This document shows, in pieces, positions 19,558 to 29,727 of a DNA stretch of 64,000 nucleotides. The stretch is from Bacillus sp. RO2 (GTDB taxonomy: Bacteria > Bacillota > Bacilli > Bacillales > Bacillaceae_I). A program made the position numbers and the translations under genes. Each line of letters opens with the position of its first letter. The stretch's first letter is position 1. The notes beneath the pieces are model-generated. The model had not been told where the DNA came from, did not search any database, and was given only the letters and a program-made list of their open reading frames with translations. The stretch is from contig NZ_JAAXCU010000045.1 in assembly GCF_012911845.1 (NCBI RefSeq), forward strand, positions 62,001-126,000. Reading direction: 5' to 3'.

Positions 19558-20004
19558 ATGGAAAAAACATTTTTAATGGTAAAGCCTGATGGCGTACAAC
19601 GTAACCTAATCGGTGAAATCGTTTCTCGTTTCGAAAAAAAGGGTTTCCAACTTGTTGGTGCAAAATTAATGCAAATTCCAACTGAATTGGCAGAAGAGCA
19701 CTACGGTGAACATAAAGAGCGTCCTTTCTTTGGAGAGCTTGTAGACTTCATCACTTCTGGTCCTGTATTCGCAATGGTTTGGCAAGGTGAAAATGTAATC
19801 GCTACCGCGCGTCACATGATGGGTGCTACAAACCCTAAAGATGCAGCTCCAGGAACTATCCGTGGAGAGTACGGCGTAATCGTTGGCAAAAACATCATTC
19901 ACGGTTCTGATTCTTCTGAGAGTGCAGAGCGCGAAATCGGTCTTTTCTTCAATGGCGAAGGTCTTGTTGAATACAAAAGAGACGTAAACAACTGGATCTA
20001 CTAA
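19558..20004 (+). CDS. ndk: Nucleoside diphosphate kinase
   Basis: 148 residues, standard length. Transfers phosphate between nucleoside tri- and diphosphates through a phosphohistidine. Active-site NIIHGSDS with His115; [11 protein letters not shown] at the N-terminus and [19 protein letters not shown] for nucleotide binding are intact. ATG after GGGGTGGAG. Single gene with its own promoter and terminator. Confidence 0.98.
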   Translation: MEKTFLMVKPDGVQRNLIGEIVSRFEKKGFQLVGAKLMQIPTELAEEHYGEHKERPFFGELVDFITSGPVFAMVWQGENVIATARHMMGATNPKDAAPGTIRGEYGVIVGKNIIHGSDSSESAEREIGLFFNGEGLVEYKRDVNNWIY

Positions 20005-20035
20005 TTTTTGTAATAAATTGAAAACGCTTTATAAG

Positions 20036-20069
20036 AGGCGCCCTTCTCATTTTGAGAGCGGCGTTTTTT
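20036..20069 (+). terminator. Intrinsic terminator after ndk
   Basis: Stem built from CGCC...GGCG with inner TCTCA/TGAGA and T-rich loop, followed by a long T-run. Confidence 0.8.
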
Positions 20070-20130
20070 TGATTTTTTGATGATGTGGACGAATTTCGGT
20101 GATTGGTTTTTTAAGGGGAAAGGTTAATTT

Positions 20131-20256
20131 GTAGAACATGTGAGTTATAAGGTAGAAGGTTGTTTGGGAAATGTAGAAAGTATTCTGGGAAATGTAGAAG
20201 GTTGCAGTAAAACGGTTGAAGGTTGAGATTTCAGTGTAGAAGGTATATCGCAATAT
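20131..20256. repeat. Tandem array, six units of exactly 21 bp
   Basis: GTAGAA-type motifs recur at 20131, 20152, 20173, 20194, 20215 and 20236, always 21 bp apart. Typical unit: GTAGAAGGTTGTTTGGGAAAT. Units are degenerate outside GTAGAAGGTT. The array fills most of the 323-bp gap between ndk and cheR. Being a multiple of three, it keeps minus-strand frames open, but these lack a start context and I consider them non-coding. Confidence 0.85.
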
Positions 20257-20327
20257 TTTTTGAAGCTACCTCCCATCTCCTTTCTCAAATCAGCTATACT
20301 GAAATTACAGATATAGAGAGAAAGTAG

Positions 20328-21110
20328 ATGAATAACATGAGGGACGATTACAATCAGTTTATTGAACAAGTAAAAAAGAAGACAGGCATTGACTTGGCAC
20401 TGTATAAAGAAGGGCAGATGAAAAGAAGGCTGACCTCTCTCTACGAAAAAAAGGGCCTGAAGAATTTTAATGAATATTATCGTCTGCTCGATAAAGATCG
20501 CGAAGAACTTTTTGAATTTCTAGACCGAATGACCATCAATGTTTCGGAGTTCTATCGCAATTACAAGCGGTGGGAGATATTAGAAGAGAAAATCCTCCCT
20601 ATAATGTTAAAGGAAAACAAAAATCCAAAAGTGTGGAGTGCGGCATGTTCGACAGGAGAGGAGCCCTATACACTTTCCATGGTGCTCAGTAACTTCCTTC
20701 CACTAAAAGATATAAGAGTGAAAGCTACCGATATTGATTCAAACGTGATTGCAAGGGCAAAGCTAGCGACCTACCAAGAAAAATCCCTTCAAGAAGTACC
20801 GGTGGGAGTCAAGAATAAGCACTTTTATAAGCATGATGGTTTCTATAAGGTTAAAGACGAAATAAAGAATACTGTTATTTTTAAAAGGCTTAATCTATTG
20901 TCTGATGCCTTTGAAACAGGACACGACTTGATTGTCTGCCGCAACGTTTTGATTTATTTTACAGAGGAAGCGAAAGAGCAGCTTTATCACAAATTCAGTC
21001 ATGCGCTAAAAAAGGGTGGGATATTGTTTGTAGGCAGTACCGAACAAATCTTCCAACCTGCAAAATATGGTTTCGAAGTGGTGGATACGTTTTTTTACAG
21101 GAAGATATAA
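20328..21110 (+). CDS. cheR: Chemotaxis protein methyltransferase CheR
   Basis: 260 residues. Methylates glutamates of chemoreceptors using SAM. N-terminal helical domain with [33 protein letters not shown], then the SAM-binding domain [29 protein letters not shown] and [18 protein letters not shown]. The single-gene position between ndk and aroC is the same as in B. subtilis. Start ATG 20328 after GAGAGAAAG; a second ATG nine bases in is possible. Confidence 0.95.
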   Translation: MNNMRDDYNQFIEQVKKKTGIDLALYKEGQMKRRLTSLYEKKGLKNFNEYYRLLDKDREELFEFLDRMTINVSEFYRNYKRWEILEEKILPIMLKENKNPKVWSAACSTGEEPYTLSMVLSNFLPLKDIRVKATDIDSNVIARAKLATYQEKSLQEVPVGVKNKHFYKHDGFYKVKDEIKNTVIFKRLNLLSDAFETGHDLIVCRNVLIYFTEEAKEQLYHKFSHALKKGGILFVGSTEQIFQPAKYGFEVVDTFFYRKI

Positions 21111-21135
21111 CATTTAAAATACAATTCTGTCTAAA

Positions 21136-21523
21136 CGGTAAATTAGATCGGTTCTATTAGTCTGAATAGCATGGATAGGAGCGCAAACTGTCTAATAGAA
21201 CGATTCTATAAGCCCGAACAACCACAAGAAGAGCACAAACTGTCCAATAGAACGGTTCTATAAGCCCGAAAAACCTCAAGAAGAGCCCAAACTGTCCAAT
21301 AGAACGGTTCTATAAGCCCGAACAACCACAATTAGAGCGCAAACTGTCTAATAGAACGGTTCTATAAGCCCGAACAACCACAAGAGGAGCACAAACTGTC
21401 CAATAGAACGATTCTATAAGCCCGAACAACCTCAAGAAGAGCCTAAACTGTCTAATAGAACAGATCTAAACTCCCAAACACCAACAAAAAGATCCCAATC
21501 TGTCTAATAGAACGGTTCTAAAC
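21136..21523. repeat. Tandem array of 52-bp units, each with a 15-bp palindrome
   Basis: The GCGCAAACTG-type start recurs at 21181, 21233, 21285, 21337, 21389, 21441 and (degenerate) 21493: exactly 52 bp each time. Each unit contains ATAGAACGGTTCTAT (or with A for the second G), a perfect 7+1+7 palindrome, then AAGCCCGAACAACC. The upstream copy near 21136 is degenerate. It occupies most of the 544-bp gap between cheR and aroC. There are no unique spacers, so it is not CRISPR. Confidence 0.92.
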
Positions 21524-21654
21524 CCGCAATTCTCCCCTTTTCCCCAACAACCTGCTTTTTTTTACTAGAACAATCCGCTACACTTGTGATATAGTATTAC
21601 ATAATTAATTTCACTTACACGCTTAAAAGCTTTAAAGAGATAAAGGAGAGGCTG

Positions 21655-22833
21655 ATGACGATGAGATATTTGACTGCTGGCGAGTCGCATGGACCGCAAT
21701 TGACAACCATATTGGAAGGTGTCCCAGCTGGGCTGCCACTGACTGTCGAGGATATTAATGATGATCTGGCTAGAAGACAGAAAGGGCATGGCCGTGGTAG
21801 AAGAATGCAAATTGAAAAGGATACCGTAGATATTCTGAGTGGAGTTCGTCATGGTCAAACGTTAGGTTCTCCCATAACCTTGGCGGTAACAAATGATGAT
21901 TGGAAGCATTGGACAAAGATTATGGGGATAGAGCCCCTTTCTAAAGAAGACCAAGACGAAGTAAAACGGAAGGTGACAAAGCCCCGTCCTGGACATGCAG
22001 ACTTAAATGGAGCGATTAAATATGGTCACCGTGATATGAGGAATGTCCTAGAGCGTTCTTCCGCAAGAGAAACAACCGTTAGGGTAGCAGCAGGTGCTGT
22101 TGCTAGAAAGTTCCTCGCTGAACTAGGCATAAAGGTAGCTGGACATGTTACAGAAATTGGCGGAGTGAAAGCCGAGCCTCAACCTATCATCAACCTAGAT
22201 GACTTAAAAGCGCAAACCGAAGCATCCCCGGTTCGTTGCTACGATAAAAAAGTAGAGCAAGAGATGATGGATGCGATTGACACAGCTAAAGAAAACGGAG
22301 ATTCCATTGGCGGTATTGTAGAAGTCATCGTCGAAGGAGTTCCTGCTGGAGTAGGAAGTTATGTGCATTATGATCGAAAGTTAGATGCTAAAGTAGCAGC
22401 ATCCATTATGAGCATCAATGCTTTTAAGGGAGTGGAGTTTGGCGTAGGGTTCCAAGCAGCTAGCCTTCCGGGAAGTAAGGTTCATGATGAGATTGCTTGG
22501 AGCGAGGAACGTGGCTATTACCGTCTATCCAATAACCTTGGAGGTTTTGAAGGCGGTATGACAACTGGTATGCCGATTGTGGTAAGAGGTGTCATGAAAC
22601 CAATTCCAACCCTCTACAAGCCGCTACAAAGCGTGGATATTGATACAAAAGAACCGTTCCAGGCAAGTATTGAGCGTTCCGACAGTTGTGCGGTACCAGC
22701 AGCAAGTGTGGTAGCAGAAGCGGTGGTCGCTTGGGAAATAGCACAAGCCATCATAGAACAGTTCGGACAGGACAGAATGGACCTAATTAAGGAAAATGTC
22801 CAAAGGATGCGAGAACATGCCGCAAAATTCTAA
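21655..22833 (+). CDS. aroC: Chorismate synthase
   Basis: 392 residues (B. subtilis aroF). Makes chorismate from EPSP with reduced [11 protein letters not shown] at the start, [47 protein letters not shown] and the C-terminal [12 protein letters not shown] are the family signatures. ATG 21655 fits the AAAGGAG site; ATG 21661 (MRYLTAGE) is the usual family start and also possible. First gene of the aromatic supraoperon; aroB overlaps its end by 17 bp. Confidence 0.97.
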   Translation: MTMRYLTAGESHGPQLTTILEGVPAGLPLTVEDINDDLARRQKGHGRGRRMQIEKDTVDILSGVRHGQTLGSPITLAVTNDDWKHWTKIMGIEPLSKEDQDEVKRKVTKPRPGHADLNGAIKYGHRDMRNVLERSSARETTVRVAAGAVARKFLAELGIKVAGHVTEIGGVKAEPQPIINLDDLKAQTEASPVRCYDKKVEQEMMDAIDTAKENGDSIGGIVEVIVEGVPAGVGSYVHYDRKLDAKVAASIMSINAFKGVEFGVGFQAASLPGSKVHDEIAWSEERGYYRLSNNLGGFEGGMTTGMPIVVRGVMKPIPTLYKPLQSVDIDTKEPFQASIERSDSCAVPAASVVAEAVVAWEIAQAIIEQFGQDRMDLIKENVQRMREHAAKF

Positions 22834-23911
22834 TTGGAATCAGGTTACCGTTCAGACTGATTCAAAGGAGTATCCCGTATTTTTAGGTAAAGGGGCAATA
22901 CAAGAACTGCCACCGTTATTGGGGTCTTTTCAAAAGAAACCTAGTAAAGTGCTAATTGTGACAGATGATTTAGTAGCTGACCTGTACCTTTCTGAAATAG
23001 TCTCAAGTTTAGCGCAAAATTTTATCGTCCATTCCTATGTTCTTCCTAATGGCGAAGAAGCAAAATCATTCGAAAATTATTATGCCATACAAACATTTGC
23101 GCTGGAAAATGGGTTGGATCGCCATTCTGCCATCATCGCCCTAGGTGGCGGAGTGATCGGCGATATTGCAGGATTTGTTGCCTCGACCTTTATGAGGGGG
23201 ATCAAATTTATCCAAGTTCCTACTACTATCCTCGCGCATGACAGTGCAGTCGGCGGAAAGGTTGCCATCAACCATCCCCTAGGGAAGAATATGATAGGCA
23301 GCTTTTATCAGCCGGAAGCGGTCATATATGATGTGGATTTCTTAAAGAGCCTGCCCGAAAAAGAAATGCGCTCAGGTTTTGCTGAAGTGATAAAGCATTC
23401 CCTTATCTGGGACGAAGCATTCTATCACTGGATAAAGAAAACCATAAATAATCTGGACGACCTTACAGAAGACGAGCTGCTTGTGTGTTTGGAAAAGGGA
23501 ATTAAAATCAAAGCGGAAGTTGTATCAAGTGATGAAAAAGAAACGGGCTTGCGTGCCATCTTAAATTTTGGCCATACACTCGGTCATGCACTTGAGGCAG
23601 CTTATGGCTATGGGAAAATAACGCATGGAGACGGAGTAGCTCTAGGAATGCTTTTTGCAACTAGATTAAGTGAAAAGTTGAAACCGGAACTGAATCTAAC
23701 CACTGATTTGTCAGAAGCCTGGAATCGTTTCGGCTTTCCGACAAAGATTCAAACATCGGTTTCCCCAGAAGAACTGTTAGATTGGATGAAAAAAGACAAA
23801 AAAACTCAAAACAGTCATATACATATGGTATTGATACAGTCCATTGGAAATGTAGAACTGAAATCCGTGCCAGATGAACTTATACTTGAAACTTTACAAG
23901 AATTTTATTAA
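22817..23911 (+). CDS. aroB: 3-dehydroquinate synthase
   Basis: About 364 residues. NAD- and metal-dependent cyclisation of DAHP to 3-dehydroquinate. [21 protein letters not shown] (NAD), [26 protein letters not shown] and the metal-ligand block [11 protein letters not shown] are present. I start at ATG 22817 (MPQNSNWNQ), preceded by AAAGGA with 9-bp spacing and overlapping aroC, which indicates translational coupling; an in-frame ATG at 22796 is an alternative. Confidence 0.96.
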   Translation: MPQNSNWNQVTVQTDSKEYPVFLGKGAIQELPPLLGSFQKKPSKVLIVTDDLVADLYLSEIVSSLAQNFIVHSYVLPNGEEAKSFENYYAIQTFALENGLDRHSAIIALGGGVIGDIAGFVASTFMRGIKFIQVPTTILAHDSAVGGKVAINHPLGKNMIGSFYQPEAVIYDVDFLKSLPEKEMRSGFAEVIKHSLIWDEAFYHWIKKTINNLDDLTEDELLVCLEKGIKIKAEVVSSDEKETGLRAILNFGHTLGHALEAAYGYGKITHGDGVALGMLFATRLSEKLKPELNLTTDLSEAWNRFGFPTKIQTSVSPEELLDWMKKDKKTQNSHIHMVLIQSIGNVELKSVPDELILETLQEFY

Positions 23912-23937
23912 AAAATCATCCAACAAGGGGGAATTCG

Positions 23938-24318
23938 GTGATTCGTGGAGTAAGAGGCGCAACAACCATACTTGAGAATTCTGAAAAAGAAATTATTTGT
24001 AAAACAGAAGAGTTATTACAAAACATGATTCAAGCGAACAGCATTTTCGCAGAAGATGTCGCCCAAGTACTGATTTCCGTAACAGCAGATATCACGGCAT
24101 GTTTCCCGGCGAAGGCACTCCGGAACCTTGAAGGCTGGGATTATGTCCCTGTCATGTGTACAAAAGAAATTGCAGTGCCAAACTCACTGCCTTCCTGTAT
24201 CAGGATTATGATGACAGTAAACACAGAAGTACCTCAAAAAAATATTCAACATGTTTACTTGCATGAGGCTACGAGCTTAAGGCCGGACCTTGCAAAAACT
24301 TTACCGGTTGACAATTAG
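23938..24318 (+). CDS. aroH: Chorismate mutase, AroH type
   Basis: 126 residues, monofunctional AroH-fold mutase converting chorismate to prephenate. IRGVRGATTILENSEKEI at the N-terminus carries the active-site Arg; SVTADITACFPAKALR and IRIMMTVNTE with the second Arg and HVYLHEATSLRPDL follow. GTG start after CAAGGGGGAA. The trp promoter -35 element lies in its last codons. Confidence 0.96.
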   Translation: MIRGVRGATTILENSEKEIICKTEELLQNMIQANSIFAEDVAQVLISVTADITACFPAKALRNLEGWDYVPVMCTKEIAVPNSLPSCIRIMMTVNTEVPQKNIQHVYLHEATSLRPDLAKTLPVDN

Positions 24319-24337
24319 CAATCTTCTATCATATAGT
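24308..24337 (+). promoter_or_regulatory. trp promoter inside the end of aroH
   Basis: TTGACA (24308-24313), 18-nt spacer, TATAGT (24332-24337). The transcript would start near 24344 and run into the TRAP leader. Confidence 0.65.
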
Positions 24338-24433
24338 ACTTACAAGTAGTAAAACAGTTTAGAGAATAGTTTAGAGAATTAAGTTGAGGGCTATAGAGCC
24401 AAAGAGCATGACCAAACCAAGATATTTATTTTT

Positions 24434-24487
24434 TAGCCGAGTTGAGAAGAGAATAGCTGAGAATGAGTCGAGATTAGCTGAGGTTAG
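24434..24487 (+). promoter_or_regulatory. TRAP-binding site: eleven (T/G)AG triplets in trp leader
   Basis: Eleven triplets in register: TAG, GAG, GAG, GAG, TAG, GAG, GAG, GAG, TAG, GAG, TAG, separated by two nucleotides except one three-nucleotide spacer. This matches the 11-subunit TRAP ring encoded by mtrB in this window. A 5' hairpin GGCT/AGCC (24389-24400) sits upstream and the terminator is 19 nt downstream. Confidence 0.92.
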
Positions 24488-24506
24488 AATGTATTCTATA
24501 AATCTA

Positions 24507-24540
24507 CCCAAAGACTATCCTCTGTCTTTGGGTTTTTGTT
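24507..24540 (+). terminator. trp attenuator terminator
   Basis: CCCAAAGAC (24508-24516)/GTCTTTGGG with 8-nt loop, followed by TTTTTGTTTTTTCC. Located 67 bp before trpE; TRAP bound to the triplets should favour it over an antiterminator. Confidence 0.92.
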
Positions 24541-24608
24541 TTTTCCTCATTCTGTAACACCTCGTTACAAAGTCTCATTCTCCATTTCTTGAAAATGGAG
24601 GAGATCAG

Positions 24609-26123
24609 ATGCAACAGTTTGCAGAGTTTCTAGATGCAAGCAAACAATTCAAAACCATTCCCATCATTGAAAGTTTTTTTGAAGACACCTTAACACCAGT
24701 ATCCATCTTTCAGGCATTAAGAAAAGAAGCGGTCTATCTATTGGAAAGTAAAGAGCCTAATTCAGATTGGGCGAGGTACTCCTTTATTGGTTTAAATCCA
24801 TTTTTAAAGATAACCGCCGAGGATACCAGCATTACGTTGCGAGAAGTAAAGACCAATAAATCTATCTACCATTCCAATGAATTGAATGAAGTCATCCAAC
24901 AAGCTAATAAACTACTTCAAGTAAAACACCTTGAAAAAAAGCTAGGGTTTACAGGTGGAGCGGTTGGCTATCTGAGTTATGATTTTATCCCGACGATTGA
25001 AAAAGTGCCAATGCACCCTTCCTATGGCGGAGAACATACAGCAAATCTATTATATTGTGAGGATATTGTCGTATGTGATCACAAACAAAATGAATTACAT
25101 TTTATCCATTATATTCGTTTAGATGGAAAGGAAAATGAAAAAGAGTTACTGGATAAGTTTAATCAAGCAAAACAATCAATTTTTGATAAAGTTTCTTTAA
25201 TAAGAAAACGACAAGAAAGCGACCCTCTTGTGGAAGTGGATAATGGGAAAGCCGAGCTTCCTGTTCAATCCAATTACACAAAAGAGAAATTCATTGAACA
25301 TGTTGAAAAGATAAAAAAATATATCCAGACAGGTGACATCTTTCAATGCGTACTTTCCCAGCGTTTTAAATTAGAAGCGGAAATGGAAGGGTTTGATGTT
25401 TACCGAGTCTTAAGGAGACAAAACCCTTCGCCTTATCTGTTTTATTTAAAATATGACGAGATGGAATTGATAGGAAGTTCACCAGAAAGGCTAATACAAA
25501 TTCAAGATAGAAAGTTAGAAATCCATCCGATTGCCGGTACTAGGAAAAGAGGAAAAACAAAACAGGAGGATCAAGAGTTAGCGGAGGATTTAATGCAAGA
25601 CGAAAAAGAACAAGCCGAACATTATATGCTGGTAGATCTCGCGAGGAACGATTTAGGAAGGGTCGCAAAATATGGTTCCGTCCATACACCGGTCATGAAA
25701 GAGCTTGTTTATTTTTCAAGAGTGATGCACCTGATTTCCATCGTAAAAGCGGAGCTCGCTCCCGCTTACACTCCTGTGGAAGCATTGCTTGCAGCTTTTC
25801 CCGCTGGAACTGTTTCAGGAGCACCAAAGGTAAGGGCGATGCAAATTTTGCAAGAGCTCGAGCCGACAGTAAGAAACACATATGCCGGGGCCATTTGTTA
25901 TATCGATTTTGATGGCAATATTGATTCATGCATTACCATCAGGACGATTCAAAAGCGCGGTAACAGCTTTTTTGTTCAGGCAGGTGCAGGAGTAGTAGCA
26001 GATTCTGTTCCCGAACTGGAATATCAAGAAACAATAAACAAAGCGTCAGCATTGATTGAAACAATCCAATTAGCAAATAAATATTTTGCAAAAAAGACGG
26101 GAGGCTCATGCAGCTATGTTTAA
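24609..26123 (+). CDS. trpE: Anthranilate synthase component I
   Basis: 504 residues. Makes anthranilate from chorismate with ammonia from a glutamine amidotransferase partner. The N-terminal half carries LLESKEPNSDWARYSFIGL (Trp feedback site region); chorismate-binding core includes GDIFQCVLSQRF, LIGSSPERLIQI, IAGTRKRGKTKQED, ELAEDLMQDEKEQAEH, LVDLARNDLGRV and FPAGTVSGAPKVRAMQIL. No trpG lies nearby; in Bacillus the shared PabA amidotransferase is encoded in the folate operon. ATG after ATGGAGGAG. trpD overlaps its end by 8 bp. Confidence 0.97.
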   Translation: MQQFAEFLDASKQFKTIPIIESFFEDTLTPVSIFQALRKEAVYLLESKEPNSDWARYSFIGLNPFLKITAEDTSITLREVKTNKSIYHSNELNEVIQQANKLLQVKHLEKKLGFTGGAVGYLSYDFIPTIEKVPMHPSYGGEHTANLLYCEDIVVCDHKQNELHFIHYIRLDGKENEKELLDKFNQAKQSIFDKVSLIRKRQESDPLVEVDNGKAELPVQSNYTKEKFIEHVEKIKKYIQTGDIFQCVLSQRFKLEAEMEGFDVYRVLRRQNPSPYLFYLKYDEMELIGSSPERLIQIQDRKLEIHPIAGTRKRGKTKQEDQELAEDLMQDEKEQAEHYMLVDLARNDLGRVAKYGSVHTPVMKELVYFSRVMHLISIVKAELAPAYTPVEALLAAFPAGTVSGAPKVRAMQILQELEPTVRNTYAGAICYIDFDGNIDSCITIRTIQKRGNSFFVQAGAGVVADSVPELEYQETINKASALIETIQLANKYFAKKTGGSCSYV

Positions 26124-27141
26124 AGCCTATTTGACAAAATTAATAGATGGAGCGACCCTTTCAACAGAAGAAGCAGAGAGTGCGATGGATCTAATGATGA
26201 AAGGGGAGGTTACCTCCAGTCAGATTGCAAGTTTTATCTCTATTCTCAGATTCAGGGGGGAGACTTCTGAGGAGATGTTAGGATTCACCAAAGCGATGCG
26301 CGGTCATATGAAGCCGATAGCTTATGAACATCCTCATTTAATCGACACATGCGGGACTGGAGGGGATGGAGCCTCTACCTTCAATATTTCTACTGCTTCT
26401 GCGATCGTGGCAGCAAGTGGCGGCGCAAAAGTAGCCAAACATGGAAACAGGGCAGTTTCCTCTTCAAGTGGAAGTGCAGATGTATTGGAACAACTGAAAC
26501 TTCCTGTGCAACAAACGCTTGAAGAAGCTACAGAAAATCTTAAGGACAATGGGATGAGCTTTCTTTTTGCACCTATCTACCACGAGGCGATGAAGCATGC
26601 GGTTGCTCCAAGAAAAGAAATTGGATTCCGGACTATTTTTAATCTTCTTGGCCCGCTTGCCAATCCGGTTCGTTGCAAAAAACAGGTGATCGGAGTTTTT
26701 TCAAGGGATTATGCTTATAAGATGGCGGAAGTGCTGAATCAGCTTGGTTCAGAACATGTTTTGATTGTTGCTGGGGAAGACGGCTTGGATGAGATAACAA
26801 TCGCTGCAAGTACCCATGTTGTGGAAGTGAAAAATGGGAACATTTCCTCTTATACGATAGACCCAGAGGACTTTGGATTTGAACGAGGCCGCCTGGAGGA
26901 CATTCAAGTATCTAACAGTTTACAGAGTTCTCATCTGATCAAACAGATTTTTCAAAATAAAAGCAACGAAAGTGCACGAAATATTGTTTGTTTAAATGCA
27001 GGTGCCGCTCTTTATGTATCAGGAATTACCGATACGATCCATAAGGGTGTTGAGCTTGCCCTCCAATTAATTGTGGAAAATAAACCGTACGAACTATTAC
27101 AGCAACTTAAGAAGGCAGGGGTGACTGAACATGTTAACTAA
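26116..27141 (+). CDS. trpD: Anthranilate phosphoribosyltransferase
   Basis: 341 residues. Joins anthranilate to PRPP. Phosphate/PRPP loop DTCGTGGDGASTFNIST, then KHGNRAVSSSSGSADVLE and FRTIFNLLGPLANP. I start at ATG 26116 (MFKAYLTKLIDG), preceded by GGGAGG; a TTG at 26086 in frame would place the start inside trpE without a ribosome-binding site. The overlap with trpE suggests translational coupling. Confidence 0.96.
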   Translation: MFKAYLTKLIDGATLSTEEAESAMDLMMKGEVTSSQIASFISILRFRGETSEEMLGFTKAMRGHMKPIAYEHPHLIDTCGTGGDGASTFNISTASAIVAASGGAKVAKHGNRAVSSSSGSADVLEQLKLPVQQTLEEATENLKDNGMSFLFAPIYHEAMKHAVAPRKEIGFRTIFNLLGPLANPVRCKKQVIGVFSRDYAYKMAEVLNQLGSEHVLIVAGEDGLDEITIAASTHVVEVKNGNISSYTIDPEDFGFERGRLEDIQVSNSLQSSHLIKQIFQNKSNESARNIVCLNAGAALYVSGITDTIHKGVELALQLIVENKPYELLQQLKKAGVTEHVN

Positions 27142-27895
27142 TATTGTCGAGACTAAAAAGGTGGAAGTGAAAAATCTAACGCTTCCTTCCCAGAAACAGG
27201 TACAACGTTACTCCTTTTATGATGCACTTGCCAATCCCAAACGTGATTTAGGCGTGATAGCAGAAATGAAAAAGGCATCCCCATCTAAAGGAATCTTGAA
27301 AGAAAGCTTTGCCCCAATAGATATTGGAGCGGAGTATGAAAAGGTTGGAGTGGATGCGATATCAGTGCTCACAGATCAGACCTATTTTAAAGGATCAAAG
27401 CATGATTTGATGATGGTAAAGGAAACAACAAGCCTGCCTGTATTGAGAAAGGATTTTATTATAGATTCCATTCAGGTTGAGGAAAGTGCGCGTATTGGTG
27501 CAGATGCCATTTTGTTAATAGCGGAAATTCTCCCTGATAAAAAACTGGCTGCATTATATAACCAAGCGACAGATTTAGGCTTGGATGTACTCGTAGAGGT
27601 GCACAGCTTGGATAGGCTCACACAACTACTTGAAACAATCACACCAAAGATCATTGGAGTCAATAATAGAAATCTTGCAACCTTTGAAACAGATATTCAA
27701 ACAACCAAGGAACTATCAGCTCACATTCCTAGCTCTTCCTTGCTTGTTAGTGAGAGCGGCATCCTAACTGCAGAGGACCTTGCCCAAGTAAAAGGGTTTG
27801 GAGCGAACGCTGTACTTGTAGGGGAAGCGTTCATGAAAGATCAAACGCCAGGGACTGGAGTAAGAAGATTATTTGGAGAGCTTGAACGTGTCTAA
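27131..27895 (+). CDS. trpC: Indole-3-glycerol phosphate synthase
   Basis: 254 residues, TIM barrel. IAEMKKASPSKG (catalytic Lys, phosphate site), VLRKDFIIDSIQVEES, DAILLIAEIL, LVEVHS, GVNNRNLATFETD and VSESGI are in the usual order. Separate from trpF, unlike the fusion in E. coli. Overlaps trpD by 11 bp and trpF by 8 bp. Confidence 0.97.
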   Translation: MLTNIVETKKVEVKNLTLPSQKQVQRYSFYDALANPKRDLGVIAEMKKASPSKGILKESFAPIDIGAEYEKVGVDAISVLTDQTYFKGSKHDLMMVKETTSLPVLRKDFIIDSIQVEESARIGADAILLIAEILPDKKLAALYNQATDLGLDVLVEVHSLDRLTQLLETITPKIIGVNNRNLATFETDIQTTKELSAHIPSSSLLVSESGILTAEDLAQVKGFGANAVLVGEAFMKDQTPGTGVRRLFGELERV

Positions 27896-28553
27896 AACGA
27901 AAGTGAAATTCTGCGGCAACAAAAGTTTGGAAGATTATGAAGCATCCGTGCAGACTGACGCAGATTATCTAGGATTCGTTTTTGCGAGGAGTAAGCGTCA
28001 GGTAAAACCCGAACAGGTGGCAGATTGGCTATCTAGCGTTCCACCTCGGAACAAACGGCTCGTAGGAATCTTTGTTAATCAAACCAAAGAAGAAATTCTT
28101 CATGCTGTCCGCACAGTTCCGCTTGATGTCGTTCAGTGCCACGGAGATGAGGACCTGACTTTTATAAAAGAGTTGAAGGCAGACAGTGAGGTGGATATCT
28201 GGAAGGTGATCCACCATGAAGATGTATCTACTGTAGAAAAATTAAAACCTTTCATTGGAACAATAGACGGGTTCGTTGTAGATAAAAAGCTCGGCAATCA
28301 ATACGGTGGAACGGGAACAAGCTTCAACTGGGGGAATATCCCTCTTTATGACAATTTCTCAAAACAATATAATATCCCATATTTGATTGCTGGAGGAATA
28401 AATGGAGAGACATTGCAAGAACTGCTACCATACTCTCCACAAGGAATCGATCTATCAAGTGGAATAGAAGAGAATTTTGCTAAAAGTAAAGAAAAAATGA
28501 ATCTGATAGAAAGAATGGTGAGGGAACATGACAAACGTACAAACACCAGATAG
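27888..28553 (+). CDS. trpF: Phosphoribosylanthranilate isomerase
   Basis: 221 residues. Amadori rearrangement in Trp synthesis. [13 protein letters not shown] carries the catalytic Cys, followed by [34 protein letters not shown] (with the general acid Asp position substituted by Asn or Phe-Asn context) and [10 protein letters not shown], plus [10 protein letters not shown] for phosphate binding. GTG 27888 fits TTGGAGAG; a TTG at 27873 is the upstream alternative. Overlaps trpC and trpB. Confidence 0.92.
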   Translation: MSKTKVKFCGNKSLEDYEASVQTDADYLGFVFARSKRQVKPEQVADWLSSVPPRNKRLVGIFVNQTKEEILHAVRTVPLDVVQCHGDEDLTFIKELKADSEVDIWKVIHHEDVSTVEKLKPFIGTIDGFVVDKKLGNQYGGTGTSFNWGNIPLYDNFSKQYNIPYLIAGGINGETLQELLPYSPQGIDLSSGIEENFAKSKEKMNLIERMVREHDKRTNTR

Positions 28554-29727
28554 CTTCGGTAGATTTGGAGAGTTCGGGGGCAAGTATGTGCCTGAAACAT
28601 TAATGCTACCGTTGGAGGAACTAGAACAAGGTTTGCAAGAGGCCTTGAAAGACCCAACCTTTCTAGAAGACTACCATTATTATTTAAAAGAATATTCCGG
28701 CAGGCCTACAGCGTTAACATTTGCAGAAAAACTTTCTAGCCGAATTGGCGGTGCGAAAATCTACTTAAAGAGAGAAGATTTGAATCATACTGGCGCGCAT
28801 AAAATAAATAACGCCATCGGCCAAGCCTTACTTGCTAAACGTTTAGGGAAAAAGAAGATTATCGCCGAAACTGGGGCAGGTCAGCATGGTGTAGCAGCCG
28901 CAACAGTTGCTGCCAAGTTTGGACTAGAGTGCAAGGTGTTCATGGGCGAGGAAGATATTGAGCGTCAGGCATTAAACGTTTTCCGTATGAAATTATTAGG
29001 AGCAGAAGTAATCCCTGCTACAAGCGGCAATAAAACACTTAAAGATGCCACCAATGAAGCCATTCGCTATTGGGTGCAACATTGTGAAGACCATTTTTAT
29101 ATGATTGGTTCTGTTGTGGGGCCACATCCATATCCTTATATGGTGCGTGAATTTCAACGAGTAATAGGTGAAGAATCCAAAAGGCAGTTCCAGGAAAGAG
29201 AAGGCGGTTTGCCAGATAAAGTCATAGCCTGTGTAGGTGGCGGCTCCAATGCAATTGGAATGTTTGCTCCATTTGTTGATGATGAAGTGGAACTGATAGG
29301 TGTGGAAGCTGCTGGAAAAGGGATAGACACCCCTTTGCATGCTGCTACACTAACGAAAGGCACGAAAGGTGTTATTCATGGATCTCTGACTTACTTGATT
29401 CAAGATGAACACGGTCAGATTATTGAACCCTATTCCATCTCAGCAGGACTTGACTATCCCGGAATTGGACCAGAACATGCTTACCTCAAGGACAGCAAAA
29501 GAGTAGACTATCAAAGTGTGACAGATGAGGAAGCGTTGGAGACCTTGCATATCCTTGCAAAAGAAGAGGGCATCATACCTGCAATCGAGTCGGCCCATGC
29601 TCTCGCAACTGCCTATAAAGAAGCGGCAAAAATGCCAAGTGATAAAACGATCCTCGTTTGTTTATCGGGGCGCGGGGACAAAGACGTGCATACATTAATG
29701 AATAGAATGGAGGGGACAGTAGAATGA
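28528..29727 (+). CDS. trpB: Tryptophan synthase beta chain
   Basis: 399 residues. PLP enzyme condensing indole with serine. [20 protein letters not shown] has the PLP Lys92, then [32 protein letters not shown] for phosphate binding and CLSGRGDKD. Overlaps trpF upstream and trpA by 4 bp downstream (ATGA). Confidence 0.98.
   Translation: MTNVQTPDSFGRFGEFGGKYVPETLMLPLEELEQGLQEALKDPTFLEDYHYYLKEYSGRPTALTFAEKLSSRIGGAKIYLKREDLNHTGAHKINNAIGQALLAKRLGKKKIIAETGAGQHGVAAATVAAKFGLECKVFMGEEDIERQALNVFRMKLLGAEVIPATSGNKTLKDATNEAIRYWVQHCEDHFYMIGSVVGPHPYPYMVREFQRVIGEESKRQFQEREGGLPDKVIACVGGGSNAIGMFAPFVDDEVELIGVEAAGKGIDTPLHAATLTKGTKGVIHGSLTYLIQDEHGQIIEPYSISAGLDYPGIGPEHAYLKDSKRVDYQSVTDEEALETLHILAKEEGIIPAIESAHALATAYKEAAKMPSDKTILVCLSGRGDKDVHTLMNRMEGTVE

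Noticed and set aside
20047-20369. Minus-strand frames with period-7 residue pattern
   Set aside because: The 21-bp tandem array produces repetitive residues in every frame; no start site context and no family resemblance.
21136-21523. CRISPR array
   Set aside because: The whole 52-bp unit repeats; there are no unique spacers between conserved repeats and no cas genes nearby.
24609-26123. Missing trpG as evidence of a broken trp operon
   Set aside because: Bacillus relatives normally encode the shared amidotransferase in the folate operon, so absence here is expected.
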